Source of the DNA: Leucobacter rhizosphaerae | GTDB taxonomy: Bacteria > Actinomycetota > Actinomycetes > Actinomycetales > Microbacteriaceae | DNA: 64,000 nucleotides | Reading direction: 5' to 3' | NCBI RefSeq assembly: GCF_022919175.1 | Contig: NZ_CP095043.1 | Location: 1,488,001-1,552,000 of the forward strand | Part shown: positions 28,118 to 39,250 of the stretch, piece by piece | How the letters are laid out: each line of letters opens with the position of its first letter | Position numbering within the stretch: the stretch's first letter is position 1 | Notes under the pieces: generated by a model | Database searches by the model: none | The model's input: the letters and a program-made list of their open reading frames with translations, nothing else | What the model was told of the DNA's origin: nothing | Translations under genes and position numbers: made by a program

Positions 28118-30739
28118 ATGACCCCACAGACATCCAAGTCTTCGCGCGTTCGCACGGTGAAGCCGCGCAGCGCAGGTGGAGCCCTCGGTGGCATCGTCGG
28201 AGCCGTGGCCATGTGCGCCGTGGCCGGTGTGCTCATCACCGCCGCAGTCACCCCGGTCGTCGCGCTGAGCGGCGTCGCGGCGAACTCCGCGGTCGATATC
28301 TTCGAGAACCTCCCGGATCACCTCGACCCGGGCCAGCTGGCCGAGCCGTCGACGATCTACGCGACGGCCGCGGACTCGACGGTGTACGAGGTCGCGACGT
28401 TCTACGACCAGGACCGTGAGATGGTCGGCTGGGACGACATCTCCCAGTTCGCGAAGGACGCCACGGTCGCGGAGGAGGATCCGCGCTTCTACACCCACGG
28501 TGGTGTGGACGTGCTCGCAACGGGCCGTGCGGCACTGCAGAACGCGGCCGGCACCGGATTCTCGGGCGCCTCGACCGTGACGATGCAGTACGTCCGCAAC
28601 GTGCTCGTGCAGGAGGCCATGGCGATCCCCGATGAGGAGGAGCGCAAGGTCGCGTACGAGAACGCGATGCGACAGGACATCGATCGCAAGCTCAAGGAGA
28701 TGAAGTACGCGATCAGCATCGAGAAGCGCTTCTCGAAGGACGAGATCCTGCTCGGGTACCTGAACATCGCGCTCTTCGGTCGCCAGATCTACGGCATCGA
28801 ATCCGCCGCGCAGTACTACTGGGGTAAGTCCGCCAAGGATCTGACGCTCGCGGAGGCCGCGAGCCTCATCGCGACGGTGAACAACCCCGGCAAGCTCCAG
28901 GTCGACGTGCCGGAGAACATCCCGGCGAACCAGGAGCGCCGCGACAAGATCCTGAACAGCATGCTGACGCACGGCAAGATCACCCAGGCGCAGTTCGACG
29001 AGGCCGTCGCCACGCCGATCGAGCCCGTCATCACCCCCCGGGTCGCCGGCTGCAACATCGCCGAGCAGAATCTCGGCCTCGGCCACTTCTGCGACTACGT
29101 GCTCCGCTACATCAAACAGGATCCGAACTTCGGTGAGACGCCGGCCGAGCGCGAGTTCAAGTTCAGCCGCGGCGGCTACAAGATCTTCACGACGATCGAC
29201 CTCGACATGCAGGCAGCCGGCATCCTGTCGATGCAGGAGAACGTGCCCGCGCTCATGGACGGCATCGACATCGGCGCCGCGAGTGTGAGCACCCAGGTCG
29301 GCACCGGTCGAGTGCTGGCGATGGTGCAGAACCGGCCGTTCAACAACGCGGAGGATTTCCTCGCGTCGAACCCGGGCTACACCACCATCAACTACAACAC
29401 GGACTACGAGTACGGCGGCTCGAACGGCTTCCAGGTCGGCTCGACGTTCAAGCCCATCACGCTCGCGGAGTGGATCCGCACGGGCCACTCCGTCCGCGAC
29501 ATCGTCAACGTCAACGGACGCAACGTGCAGGAGAACACCTTCCGCGCGGGCTGCATGGCCGACGGCGTCTACGGCTTCGGCAACTTCACGTTCTCGAACG
29601 ACAACCTCGGCACGAAGGGCAACCAGTCCGTACTGACGGCGATCGCGCAGTCGGTCAATGGTGGCCTCGTGTCGATGCAGCAAAAGATGGACCTCTGCGA
29701 GACCTTCGACACGGCAAAGAAGCTCGGCATCCACCGCGCGTCCCCGCAGACGAACCAGGATCTCCCGACGTACGGCACGACCGACCTGTCGATGGTGCCG
29801 TCGAACGTCTACGGCGGCATCGACGAGATCGCACCGATCACCATGTCGGCCGCCTACGCTGCGTTCGCCGGCGACGGCACGGTGTGCACGCCGGTCCCGA
29901 TCGACTCGATCCTCGACACGAACGACGAGCCGGTCCCGTTCACGAAGAGCTCCTGTTCGCAGGGCATCGCACCGGAGGTCGCCGCCGGTGTGGCGTACGC
30001 GCTCGAGTACACCGTGAACAGCGGTCTCGCGACGCACGCACGATCCCCGTACGGAGTACCGCACCTCGCGAAGACCGGTACCACCGATGACGTCGTCGAC
30101 AACTGGACCGTCGGCGCCAGCTCCACCGTGTCCACGGCGACCTGGGTCGGCAACGCCGGTCCGATCCAGCTGTGGGACGGCTCGTGGGGCCGCGTGTCCA
30201 CCATGGGCTTCGGCGGCATTCAGAGCGCGGACACCCGGATCTGGCCGGCCATGATGAACGTGGCGGATCAGAAGTACGGCGGAACGGCCTTCCCCGAGCC
30301 GTCTGCGGCGGCCGTCCAGATGACCATGGTCGACGTGCCCGATGTGAAGGGCCAGTCGTTCGAAGAGGCGTCCGCGGCGCTCACCGGACTCGGGTTCGCC
30401 GTCACCGACGGCGGCGAGGTCGACTCGTCCGTGGCCAAGGGTCGCGTCGCGAGCACCGACCCTGCGGGCGGGTCTCAGGCCGGCCTCGGATCCGGCATCA
30501 CCATCTACCGCAGCAACGGCGAAGCCGCAGCGGTTCCCGACGGTCTCGTCGGAGCCACCGGAAACGAAGCGAAGGCCACGTTGAACGGTGCCGGATTCTC
30601 CGCTGTCGACTTCACGTGCGCGACGGGCGACAAACCCGACCCGAAGAAGCACACCGTGGTGTCGGTCAATCCGGCGAGCGGGGCCGAGGCTCGGGTGAGC
30701 AGTCAGATCACGCTCTCCCTCGATTGCAGCAAGGACTGA
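28118..30739 (+). CDS. Bifunctional penicillin-binding protein with two PASTA domains
   Basis: A PonA2-type class A PBP of 873 residues that polymerises and cross-links peptidoglycan. A basic cytoplasmic tail and one membrane helix (about residues 20-50) precede the GT51 transglycosylase domain (EEDPRFYTHGG at 119-129, GASTVTMQYVRN). The transpeptidase domain has Ser442 in STFK, Ser512 in SVN and Lys652 in KTG. Two PASTA domains follow (about residues 735-800 and 805-873). The metallophosphoesterase gene comes 8 bp downstream, as in mycobacteria. Confidence 0.94.
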   Translation: MTPQTSKSSRVRTVKPRSAGGALGGIVGAVAMCAVAGVLITAAVTPVVALSGVAANSAVDIFENLPDHLDPGQLAEPSTIYATAADSTVYEVATFYDQDREMVGWDDISQFAKDATVAEEDPRFYTHGGVDVLATGRAALQNAAGTGFSGASTVTMQYVRNVLVQEAMAIPDEEERKVAYENAMRQDIDRKLKEMKYAISIEKRFSKDEILLGYLNIALFGRQIYGIESAAQYYWGKSAKDLTLAEAASLIATVNNPGKLQVDVPENIPANQERRDKILNSMLTHGKITQAQFDEAVATPIEPVITPRVAGCNIAEQNLGLGHFCDYVLRYIKQDPNFGETPAEREFKFSRGGYKIFTTIDLDMQAAGILSMQENVPALMDGIDIGAASVSTQVGTGRVLAMVQNRPFNNAEDFLASNPGYTTINYNTDYEYGGSNGFQVGSTFKPITLAEWIRTGHSVRDIVNVNGRNVQENTFRAGCMADGVYGFGNFTFSNDNLGTKGNQSVLTAIAQSVNGGLVSMQQKMDLCETFDTAKKLGIHRASPQTNQDLPTYGTTDLSMVPSNVYGGIDEIAPITMSAAYAAFAGDGTVCTPVPIDSILDTNDEPVPFTKSSCSQGIAPEVAAGVAYALEYTVNSGLATHARSPYGVPHLAKTGTTDDVVDNWTVGASSTVSTATWVGNAGPIQLWDGSWGRVSTMGFGGIQSADTRIWPAMMNVADQKYGGTAFPEPSAAAVQMTMVDVPDVKGQSFEEASAALTGLGFAVTDGGEVDSSVAKGRVASTDPAGGSQAGLGSGITIYRSNGEAAAVPDGLVGATGNEAKATLNGAGFSAVDFTCATGDKPDPKKHTVVSVNPASGAEARVSSQITLSLDCSKD

Positions 30740-30747
30740 TCGCGCCG

Positions 30748-31707
30748 ATGGGGAACTCCTCACGCCGCGCTGCGGTCGCCCTCGGGGCGGCCGCAGCGGG
30801 CGTCGCGGTCTGGTCCACGTTGATCGAGCGGCGGCTCTTCACGGTCCGCCGGCACACGCTGCCGGTCCTGCCCGCCGATGCCGCGCCGATCCGCGTTCTG
30901 CAGCTCTCAGACCTGCACCTCGCGCCCTGGCAGACGAACAAGATCAACTGGGTGCGTTCGCTCGCCGATCTCCGGCCGGACCTGGTGGTGCTGACCGGGG
31001 ATCTCATGGGACACCTGCAGGCGCGCCACGCGCTCTTGCAGGCGCTGCAGCCGCTCCTGTCCGAGACCCCGGCCGTGTTCGTGCACGGTTCGAACGACTA
31101 CTACGGACCGATCTGGAAGAACCCGGTGAAGTACGTGCTCGAGCCGAGCCGGTCCAGCACGCGCGAGCCGGACATCGACAATGTCGCACTCACCCGCGGC
31201 CTCGAGCAGCTCGGCGCCATCGACCTCAACAACTCCGCGATCGCGCTCACCGTGCGCGGCACGAAGCTGGAACTGCTCGGGCTCAACGATCCGCACATCC
31301 GCTACGACGATGCGGACGCGATGCGGGAGGCGCTGGCCGCGCTGCCCTCGGATTCGACCGGCGCTGCCGGCGACGGATCGACGGGGGGCGCACCCGCACC
31401 CCTGCGCATCGGTGTGGTGCACGCCCCGTACCAGGAGCCGCTCGGCGCCCTGCTGAGCGAGGGAACCGACCTCCTGCTCGCGGGACACACGCACGGTGGC
31501 CAGGTGCGCGTTCCGGGCGTCGGGGCGCTCACCTCCAACTGCGATCTCCCCACGTCGCAGGCTCGCGGTCTGAGCGTCTGGTACGACGCGCACCGGGCGG
31601 CGTTCTTGAACGTGAGCGCGGGCCTCGGCAATTCGATCTACGCACCCGTGCGCTTCTGCTGCCGCCCCGAGGCGTCGCTCCTGACCCTCGAGTCCGCACA
31701 GTCCTGA
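30748..31707 (+). CDS. Membrane-anchored metallophosphoesterase
   Basis: The 319-residue calcineurin-like phosphoesterase has an N-terminal hydrophobic anchor (residues about 8-25) and all metal motifs: LSDLHLAP, LTGDLMG, GSNDYYG and AGHTHGGQVR. It resembles the Rv3683/YkuE branch, so it may act on lipid or cell-wall phosphates outside the membrane, but the substrate is not known. It sits 8 bp after the PBP gene with AAGGA inside the PBP end, so the two form an operon. Confidence 0.9.
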   Translation: MGNSSRRAAVALGAAAAGVAVWSTLIERRLFTVRRHTLPVLPADAAPIRVLQLSDLHLAPWQTNKINWVRSLADLRPDLVVLTGDLMGHLQARHALLQALQPLLSETPAVFVHGSNDYYGPIWKNPVKYVLEPSRSSTREPDIDNVALTRGLEQLGAIDLNNSAIALTVRGTKLELLGLNDPHIRYDDADAMREALAALPSDSTGAAGDGSTGGAPAPLRIGVVHAPYQEPLGALLSEGTDLLLAGHTHGGQVRVPGVGALTSNCDLPTSQARGLSVWYDAHRAAFLNVSAGLGNSIYAPVRFCCRPEASLLTLESAQS

Positions 31708-31751
31708 GGCGCCCGGCAGGCCGCACAGGTCCCGTGACGGGTCCTGAACGC

Positions 31752-31792
31752 ACGTGAGGCCCGGGATCCGTTCGGGATCCCGGGCCTCACGT
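31752..31792. terminator. Metallophosphoesterase/asd bidirectional terminator
   Basis: A perfect 18-bp stem (31752-31769 with 31775-31792) closed by the loop GTTCG. It lies between converging genes and is the tightest hairpin in the window. Confidence 0.85.
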
Positions 31793-31807
31793 CGATCGTG
31801 CTGGGCG

Positions 31808-34159
<2,352 letters not shown>

Positions 34160-34274
34160 GCGGGTTCCTCCTCAGTTTTATGCCAAGGGCCAGTCTATCG
34201 GAACGCGCATGCGTGTGACGGCGTCGGTCAGGGAGTGTGCGACGCTCGCCGCTCCGGTGGTCGACACTCCCGGT

Positions 34275-34334
34275 GGAGATCTCACACATGCAGGAGCCGA
34301 TCCCGCGGTTCGATCCTGCATTCGTGAGATCTCC
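34275..34334. terminator. Hairpin between lysC and recR (GGAGAT family)
   Basis: Arms 34275-34295 and 34314-34334 pair at 19 of 21 positions (left arm GGAGATCTCACACATGCAGG) with an 18-base loop. It lies downstream of recR and upstream of lysC, and probably ends the dnaX-recR transcript. Confidence 0.6.
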
Positions 34335-34350
34335 GCCGTGAATGGCGCAG

Positions 34351-34401
34351 GGCCGCACCGATGTCCGGAGCGACCGCGGGCCGCACCGATGTCCGGAGCG
34401 A
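34351..34401. repeat. Tandem 23-bp direct repeat after recR
   Basis: Two perfect 23-bp copies (34351-34373 and 34379-34401; core CCGCACCGATGTCCGGAGCG) with a 28-bp period, between recR and the hairpin. The rest of the 34160-34416 gap holds no gene. Confidence 0.55.
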
Positions 34402-34416
34402 GCCCGGGGAGACCCG

Positions 34417-35010
34417 CTAGACCTGGCGACGACCTTCGAAGGCCCGGCCGAGGGTGACCTCGTCGGCGAATTCGAGGTCTCCGCCGACGGGAAGCCCGGA
34501 CGCGAGCCGCGAGACCGGCACCTCGATGCTCGTGAGGAGCCGCGACAGGTAGGCGGCGGTGGCCTCCCCCTCGAGGTTCGGGTCGGTGGCGAGGATCACT
34601 TCCTGCACCTCTCCGGACGCGAGGCGCTGCATGAGCTGCGGGATGCTGAGGTCGTCGGGTCCGATGCCGTCGATGGGACTGATGGCGCCGCCGAGCACGT
34701 GGTAGAGCCCGCGGAACTGCCTGGTCCGCTCGATGGCGACCACGTCCTTCGGTTCTTCGACGACGCAGATGAGGGTGTCGTCGCGCCGCGGATCGCGGCA
34801 GATCGCGCACCGCTCCTGCTCCGTGATGTTGCCGCAGACCTCGCAGAACCGCACGCGCTCGCGCACGTCCGTGAGCAGCTCGGCCAGGCGGGTGACATCG
34901 AAGTTCTGCGTCTGCAGGATGTGGAAGGCGATGCGCTGCGCCGACTTCGGGCCGATCCCGGGCAGGCGACCGAACTCGTCGATGAGATCTTGGATGATGC
35001 CGTCGTACAT
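34417..35010 (-). CDS. recR: Recombination mediator RecR
   Basis: RecR loads RecA at gaps with RecO and RecF. The 197-residue protein has an N-terminal helix-hairpin-helix ([17 protein letters not shown]), a four-Cys zinc finger ([18 protein letters not shown]) and a Toprim domain ([14 protein letters not shown]). It follows dnaX by 3 bp, the common dnaX-recR arrangement. Confidence 0.97.
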   Translation of the reverse strand: MYDGIIQDLIDEFGRLPGIGPKSAQRIAFHILQTQNFDVTRLAELLTDVRERVRFCEVCGNITEQERCAICRDPRRDDTLICVVEEPKDVVAIERTRQFRGLYHVLGGAISPIDGIGPDDLSIPQLMQRLASGEVQEVILATDPNLEGEATAAYLSRLLTSIEVPVSRLASGLPVGGDLEFADEVTLGRAFEGRRQV

Positions 35011-35013
35011 GGG

Positions 35014-38007
35014 CTAGCCTTCCAGCCGAGGGGGGAGCGGGCGCTCCTCGATGAATCGTGCGCCCAGGACCTCGCGCACGACCGCCTCCCCGTACCGGGT
35101 GAAGGCGGGCGCAATGCGGGGTGAGGGAGTGTCGCGTTCCGCTGCATCGCCGTCGCGGGCGAGCCGGGATGCGGAGGGGGCCGCAGGAGCGGGCTCAGAA
35201 GCGGAAGCGGGCTCGGGCGCTGGTACGTGCGCCGGAGCCGGTCCGCGTGCCGGTGCGATCTCAGGCGAAGACGTCGGTACAGACGCTGGCGCTGGCGCTG
35301 GTGCCGACATCCGAGCTGATGCAGGAGTCACCGAGGCTCCGCTGTCGTACGGGTCTCCCCCGGCATAGGGATCGCCTTCACCGTACGGGTCGTCGGCAGG
35401 CTCGACGTAGTCCCCGACGCTCGGGTCGGGTCGGGTCGTCTCGAGCGGGCCAGGGGCTTCGTCAGCCGGATCGTTGCCGTTCGACGCCGCGTCGTTCGGC
35501 ACAGCATCGTTCGAGGTCCCGGATTCGGGGCCCGCGGCTTGCTGCGCGGACACCGGTGCGGGCTGCGACGCGGACTGCAACGCGGGCTCCGGCTCATCAC
35601 CTGACTCGGGTGCCGACGAGGAGTGCGGAGATTCCGGGGCGGCCTCCGGGTCAGCAGCATCCTCCGACGCAGCAGTGTCCTCCGCCGCTCCAGCCTCCGC
35701 CGCGACGCCCTCCGGCGGGGCCGGCGGTGGATCCGCCCAGGCGGGAGCCGCGAGCGCCGGGCCGAGTGCGCTCAGCCGGGCGGCTGCGCGCTGGACGGGG
35801 TCGTCGTGCGAGGATGAACCCGCTGGATGGGGCTCCTCTGCGTCGGCGGCACCGGGCTGCGCTTCTCGCGCCCCAGCCTGGGGCGGCCCGTCCGAGCCGG
35901 CCTCGGGCAAGCGCTTCGGCACGTACTTCACGCTGATGCCGACCGCGGAGAGGATCGTCTCCCGCAGCGGCCCGGCGCCCGCGGCCTTGAATGCCGCGAG
36001 GTCGGACTGCGAGGCGAGGCCGATCGTGAGCACATCGCCGTCGAGCCCCATCGGGGTGATCGGCCGCACCGCGTTCCATGCCTCCCGATCGCGCTCGAGG
36101 ATCTCCTCGAGCAGGTCGGGCCAGAGCTCGAGGAGGTCCTCGAGGCCGGACTCGGCCGCCGGTTCTTCGGAGCCGGAAGCGTCGGACTGCTCCGGAGAGC
36201 CCGGGGCGCCCTGCTCGCGCGGATCCGGGGAACCCGCACTCGGCGCAGCGGCGCCCGGGCCGTCGGAGTTCGGAGCAGCGGGAGCCGGGGACGGCGACGC
36301 TGCGGGCGACGCTGCGGAGGCCGCGTCTGCGGGGGCCGGCGCTGCGGGTGCCGGAGTCGCGGACGCCGCCGACTCCGTGCCGATGCTGGCGATCTGCGAC
36401 GAGCTCAGGATGTCTGAGATGGGTCGGCCGAACCCGGCCGCGCCCTCGTTCGGATGCGGTGCCGCGCCCGAGCCCGGCGCAGGGGCGGATCGCTGTGCGG
36501 AGCCGGGGTCGGACGCAGGTGCGGCGGCCGTGGGCTCGGACCCCGTTGCCGCCGGCTCGTCGCGCAGGAATTCGCGGATCGACGCCGCGGTCTGGGCCGC
36601 GTTCGGAGCGCTCGGTTGCGGAGTGCCCGCGTTCGGAGTGCCCTGCTGCGGCGCGCTCGGCGAAGCGGCCGGCTCCGGGTCGGTCACCGCACTGCGTGCC
36701 GCCGCGAGTGCCGCCAGTGGATCGTGCGCCGGGCGCTCGGGTGCAGCAGCGGGTGCCTGGGCAGGACGAGCGGGGGGCCGGGGTGCGCCTGCGGTCGGCG
36801 CAGCGGCGCCCGCACTGGTCGCGGCAGAACCCGATGCGTTCTGCTCCTGAGCGACGTGCCCAGCGGCGCCCCCACTGGTCGCGGGAACACGCGAAGCGTG
36901 CTCCTCCGACGCGACCAGTGCCCTCGCAATCATGAGTTCGAGCTGCAGACGCGGGGCCGTGGCGCCCGCCATCTTGTCGAGGCCGGCACTCACCGTGTCG
37001 GCGATCCGCGACAGCTCGCCGCGCGCGAACGACTGCGACTGGGCGAACATGCGGGTGAGCTGATCCTGCGGCACCCCGCGGAAGACCGCGGCGGCCCCGT
37101 CGACGGTCGTGGCGCTGACCACGATCAGGTCGCGGAGACGCTCCAGCAGGTCCTCGACGAACCGCCGCGGATCCTGTCCGGTCTGCACGACCCGATCCGT
37201 GGCGCGGAACGCTCCCGCCGCATCGTGGGCGCCGAGCGCGACCACCACGTCGTCGAGCAGCTCGGCGTGCGTGAATCCCAGGAGTCCCGCGGCGCGCTCG
37301 GCGGTGACGAGGCTGCCTACGGACCCCGCGATCAGCTGGTCGAGGATCGACAGCGTGTCACGCACCGACCCGCCGCCCGAGCGCACGACGAGCGGGAGCA
37401 CACCCGGCTCGACCTGCACGCTCTCGCTGTCGCAGAGCGCCTGCACGTAGTCGATCAGTGTGCCGGGTGCGATCAGCCGGAACGGGTAGTGGTGCGTGCG
37501 CGATCGAATCGTGCCGATCACCTTGTCGGGCTCCGTCGTGGCGAAGATGAACTTCACGTGCGGCGGCGGCTCCTCCACGATCTTCAGCAGTGCGTTGAAC
37601 CCGCCGGGCGTCACCATGTGCGCCTCGTCGATGATGAAGATCTTGAACCGGTCGCGTGCGGGGGCGAACACCGCGCGCTCGCGGAGATCGCGCGCGTCGT
37701 CGACGCCGCCGTGGCTGGCCGCGTCGATCTCGACGACGTCGAGTGAGCCGCCGCCGTCGCGGCTGAGCTCGACGCAGCTCGGGCAGGTGCCGCAGGGGGT
37801 GTCGGTGGGGCCCTCCGCGCAGTTCAGGCAGCGCGCCAGGATGCGCGCGGACGTGGTCTTGCCGCAGCCGCGCGGCCCGCTGAACAGGTAGGCGTGGCCG
37901 ATCCGGCCCGTGCGGAGCGCCGTCATCAGCGGCTCCGTCACCTGGGACTGGCCGATCATCTCGGCGAAGGCTTCTGGCCGATAACGGCGATACAGTGCGG
38001 CAACCAC
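35014..38007 (-). CDS. dnaX: DNA polymerase III subunits gamma and tau
   Basis: DnaX is the clamp-loader ATPase. The 997-residue protein has YRRYRPEAFAEMIGQ, Walker A GPRGCGKTTSARI, a four-Cys zinc module (CLNCAEGPTDTPCGTCPSC), Walker B IIDEAHM and the SRC-like sensor region. From about residue 370 it carries two very long Ala/Pro/Ser-rich linkers flanking a folded tau-like segment near residues 600-690. The length is at the high end for the family. GTG start with TAGCAT 6 bp upstream. Confidence 0.96.
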   Translation of the reverse strand: MVAALYRRYRPEAFAEMIGQSQVTEPLMTALRTGRIGHAYLFSGPRGCGKTTSARILARCLNCAEGPTDTPCGTCPSCVELSRDGGGSLDVVEIDAASHGGVDDARDLRERAVFAPARDRFKIFIIDEAHMVTPGGFNALLKIVEEPPPHVKFIFATTEPDKVIGTIRSRTHHYPFRLIAPGTLIDYVQALCDSESVQVEPGVLPLVVRSGGGSVRDTLSILDQLIAGSVGSLVTAERAAGLLGFTHAELLDDVVVALGAHDAAGAFRATDRVVQTGQDPRRFVEDLLERLRDLIVVSATTVDGAAAVFRGVPQDQLTRMFAQSQSFARGELSRIADTVSAGLDKMAGATAPRLQLELMIARALVASEEHASRVPATSGGAAGHVAQEQNASGSAATSAGAAAPTAGAPRPPARPAQAPAAAPERPAHDPLAALAAARSAVTDPEPAASPSAPQQGTPNAGTPQPSAPNAAQTAASIREFLRDEPAATGSEPTAAAPASDPGSAQRSAPAPGSGAAPHPNEGAAGFGRPISDILSSSQIASIGTESAASATPAPAAPAPADAASAASPAASPSPAPAAPNSDGPGAAAPSAGSPDPREQGAPGSPEQSDASGSEEPAAESGLEDLLELWPDLLEEILERDREAWNAVRPITPMGLDGDVLTIGLASQSDLAAFKAAGAGPLRETILSAVGISVKYVPKRLPEAGSDGPPQAGAREAQPGAADAEEPHPAGSSSHDDPVQRAAARLSALGPALAAPAWADPPPAPPEGVAAEAGAAEDTAASEDAADPEAAPESPHSSSAPESGDEPEPALQSASQPAPVSAQQAAGPESGTSNDAVPNDAASNGNDPADEAPGPLETTRPDPSVGDYVEPADDPYGEGDPYAGGDPYDSGASVTPASARMSAPAPAPASVPTSSPEIAPARGPAPAHVPAPEPASASEPAPAAPSASRLARDGDAAERDTPSPRIAPAFTRYGEAVVREVLGARFIEERPLPPRLEG

Positions 38008-38013
38008 GGACCC

Positions 38014-38019
38014 ATGCTA
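38014..38019 (-). promoter_or_regulatory. dnaX leaderless -10 box
   Basis: TAGCAT on the minus strand, spacer GGGTCC, then GTG at 38007. Confidence 0.55.
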
Positions 38020-38062
38020 CCGGGGGCCTCCGACATTCACCGGAGTTCTGCGGGGTTGTGGA

Positions 38063-39250
38063 CTACGCCGTGATCAACTCCCAGGTCTGGCGCGCGATCT
38101 CGGCCTCCTCGTCCGTCGGCACCACGAGCACCGCGACGCGCGAGTCGTCGGTGCTGATCCGTCGCGCCTCTCGGATCCTCGCCTCGTTGCGAGCCGGATC
38201 GAGGCGCACCCCGAACCACTCCAGATCCGCGCATACGGCCGCGCGGAGGTCCGCCGCGTTCTCGCCGACTCCCGCGGTGAAGACGATAGTGTCGGCGCCA
38301 CCGAGCGCGACGAGGTACGCGCCGAGATAGCGCCGGATCGCGTGCACGGTGACCTCGATCGCGAGGCGAGCCGCCGCGTCTCCGGACGCCGCGGCCGCTC
38401 GGACATCGCGGAAATCGTTCGACCCGGTGAGCCCAAGCAGGCCCGAGCGCTGATTCAGCAGCCGGTCCAGTTCGTCCACGTCCATCCCAGAGCGCAGCAG
38501 ATGCAGCAGCGCGCCGGGATCGAGGTCGCCGCTGCGGGTCCCCATGACCAGCCCCTCGAGCGGCGTCAGCCCCATCGAGGTGTCGATCGAACGTCCGCCG
38601 TCGATGGCGCACGCCGAGGCGCCGTTGCCGAGGTGCAGCACGATCTGACGGAGCGTCGACACCGGTCGTTCGAGCAACGCCGCCGCACGTCGCGACACCA
38701 CGAGGTGGGAGATGCCGTGGAACCCGTACCGCCGCACTCCGTGCTGCGCCGCGACCTGGGTGTCGATCGCGTAGGTGTATGCATGGGGCGGCATGCTCTG
38801 GTGGAAGGCGGTGTCGAAGACGGCGACGTGCGGCACATCGGGCAGCGCGGCGCGGGCCGCGACGATCGCCTGGTGGTGGGCGGGGTTGTGCAGCGGCGCC
38901 AGCTCCCGCAGAGCGAGGATCCGCTCGGCGACCGCATCGGTGATCAGGGTCGGGGCGACGAACTCGCTCCCGCCCTGCACCACGCGGTGCCCGACCGCAG
39001 CGACCTCGAGCTCCGCGATCGCCGTCCCCGCCTGCGCGAAGGCGTCGAGCACCGCCGCGAAGGCGGCGGTGTGATCCGGCACGCGAACCTCCAGCTCGAT
39101 GCGCTCCTCGCCCTGGTGGTGCTCGATCCGCCCCACCTGCTCGCCGATACGCTCGACGAGGCCCGACGCGAGGCGCTCCTCCGATTCGGCGTCGATGAGC
39201 TGGTACTTGATGGACGAGGAGCCGCTGTTCACGACGAGGATCGCGCTCAC
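38063..39250 (-). CDS. ackA: Acetate kinase
   Basis: AckA interconverts acetyl phosphate and acetate with ATP. The 395-residue protein has the family opening VLVVNSGSSSIKYQLID, the AVFDTAFHQSMP motif and the second signature YGFHGISH. Its ATG overlaps the pta stop by 4 bp, so the two enzymes are made together. Confidence 0.96.
   Translation of the reverse strand: MSAILVVNSGSSSIKYQLIDAESEERLASGLVERIGEQVGRIEHHQGEERIELEVRVPDHTAAFAAVLDAFAQAGTAIAELEVAAVGHRVVQGGSEFVAPTLITDAVAERILALRELAPLHNPAHHQAIVAARAALPDVPHVAVFDTAFHQSMPPHAYTYAIDTQVAAQHGVRRYGFHGISHLVVSRRAAALLERPVSTLRQIVLHLGNGASACAIDGGRSIDTSMGLTPLEGLVMGTRSGDLDPGALLHLLRSGMDVDELDRLLNQRSGLLGLTGSNDFRDVRAAAASGDAAARLAIEVTVHAIRRYLGAYLVALGGADTIVFTAGVGENAADLRAAVCADLEWFGVRLDPARNEARIREARRISTDDSRVAVLVVPTDEEAEIARQTWELITA

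Noticed and set aside
34160..34274. Lysine riboswitch or T-box before lysC
   Set aside because: The gap is short, and no matching helices or T-box string were seen; a plain GAGGAGG ribosome site precedes the GTG.
35014..36900. Separate gene in the Ala/Pro-rich part of dnaX
   Set aside because: The frame is continuous with the clamp-loader domain, and long disordered tau linkers are common in actinobacteria.
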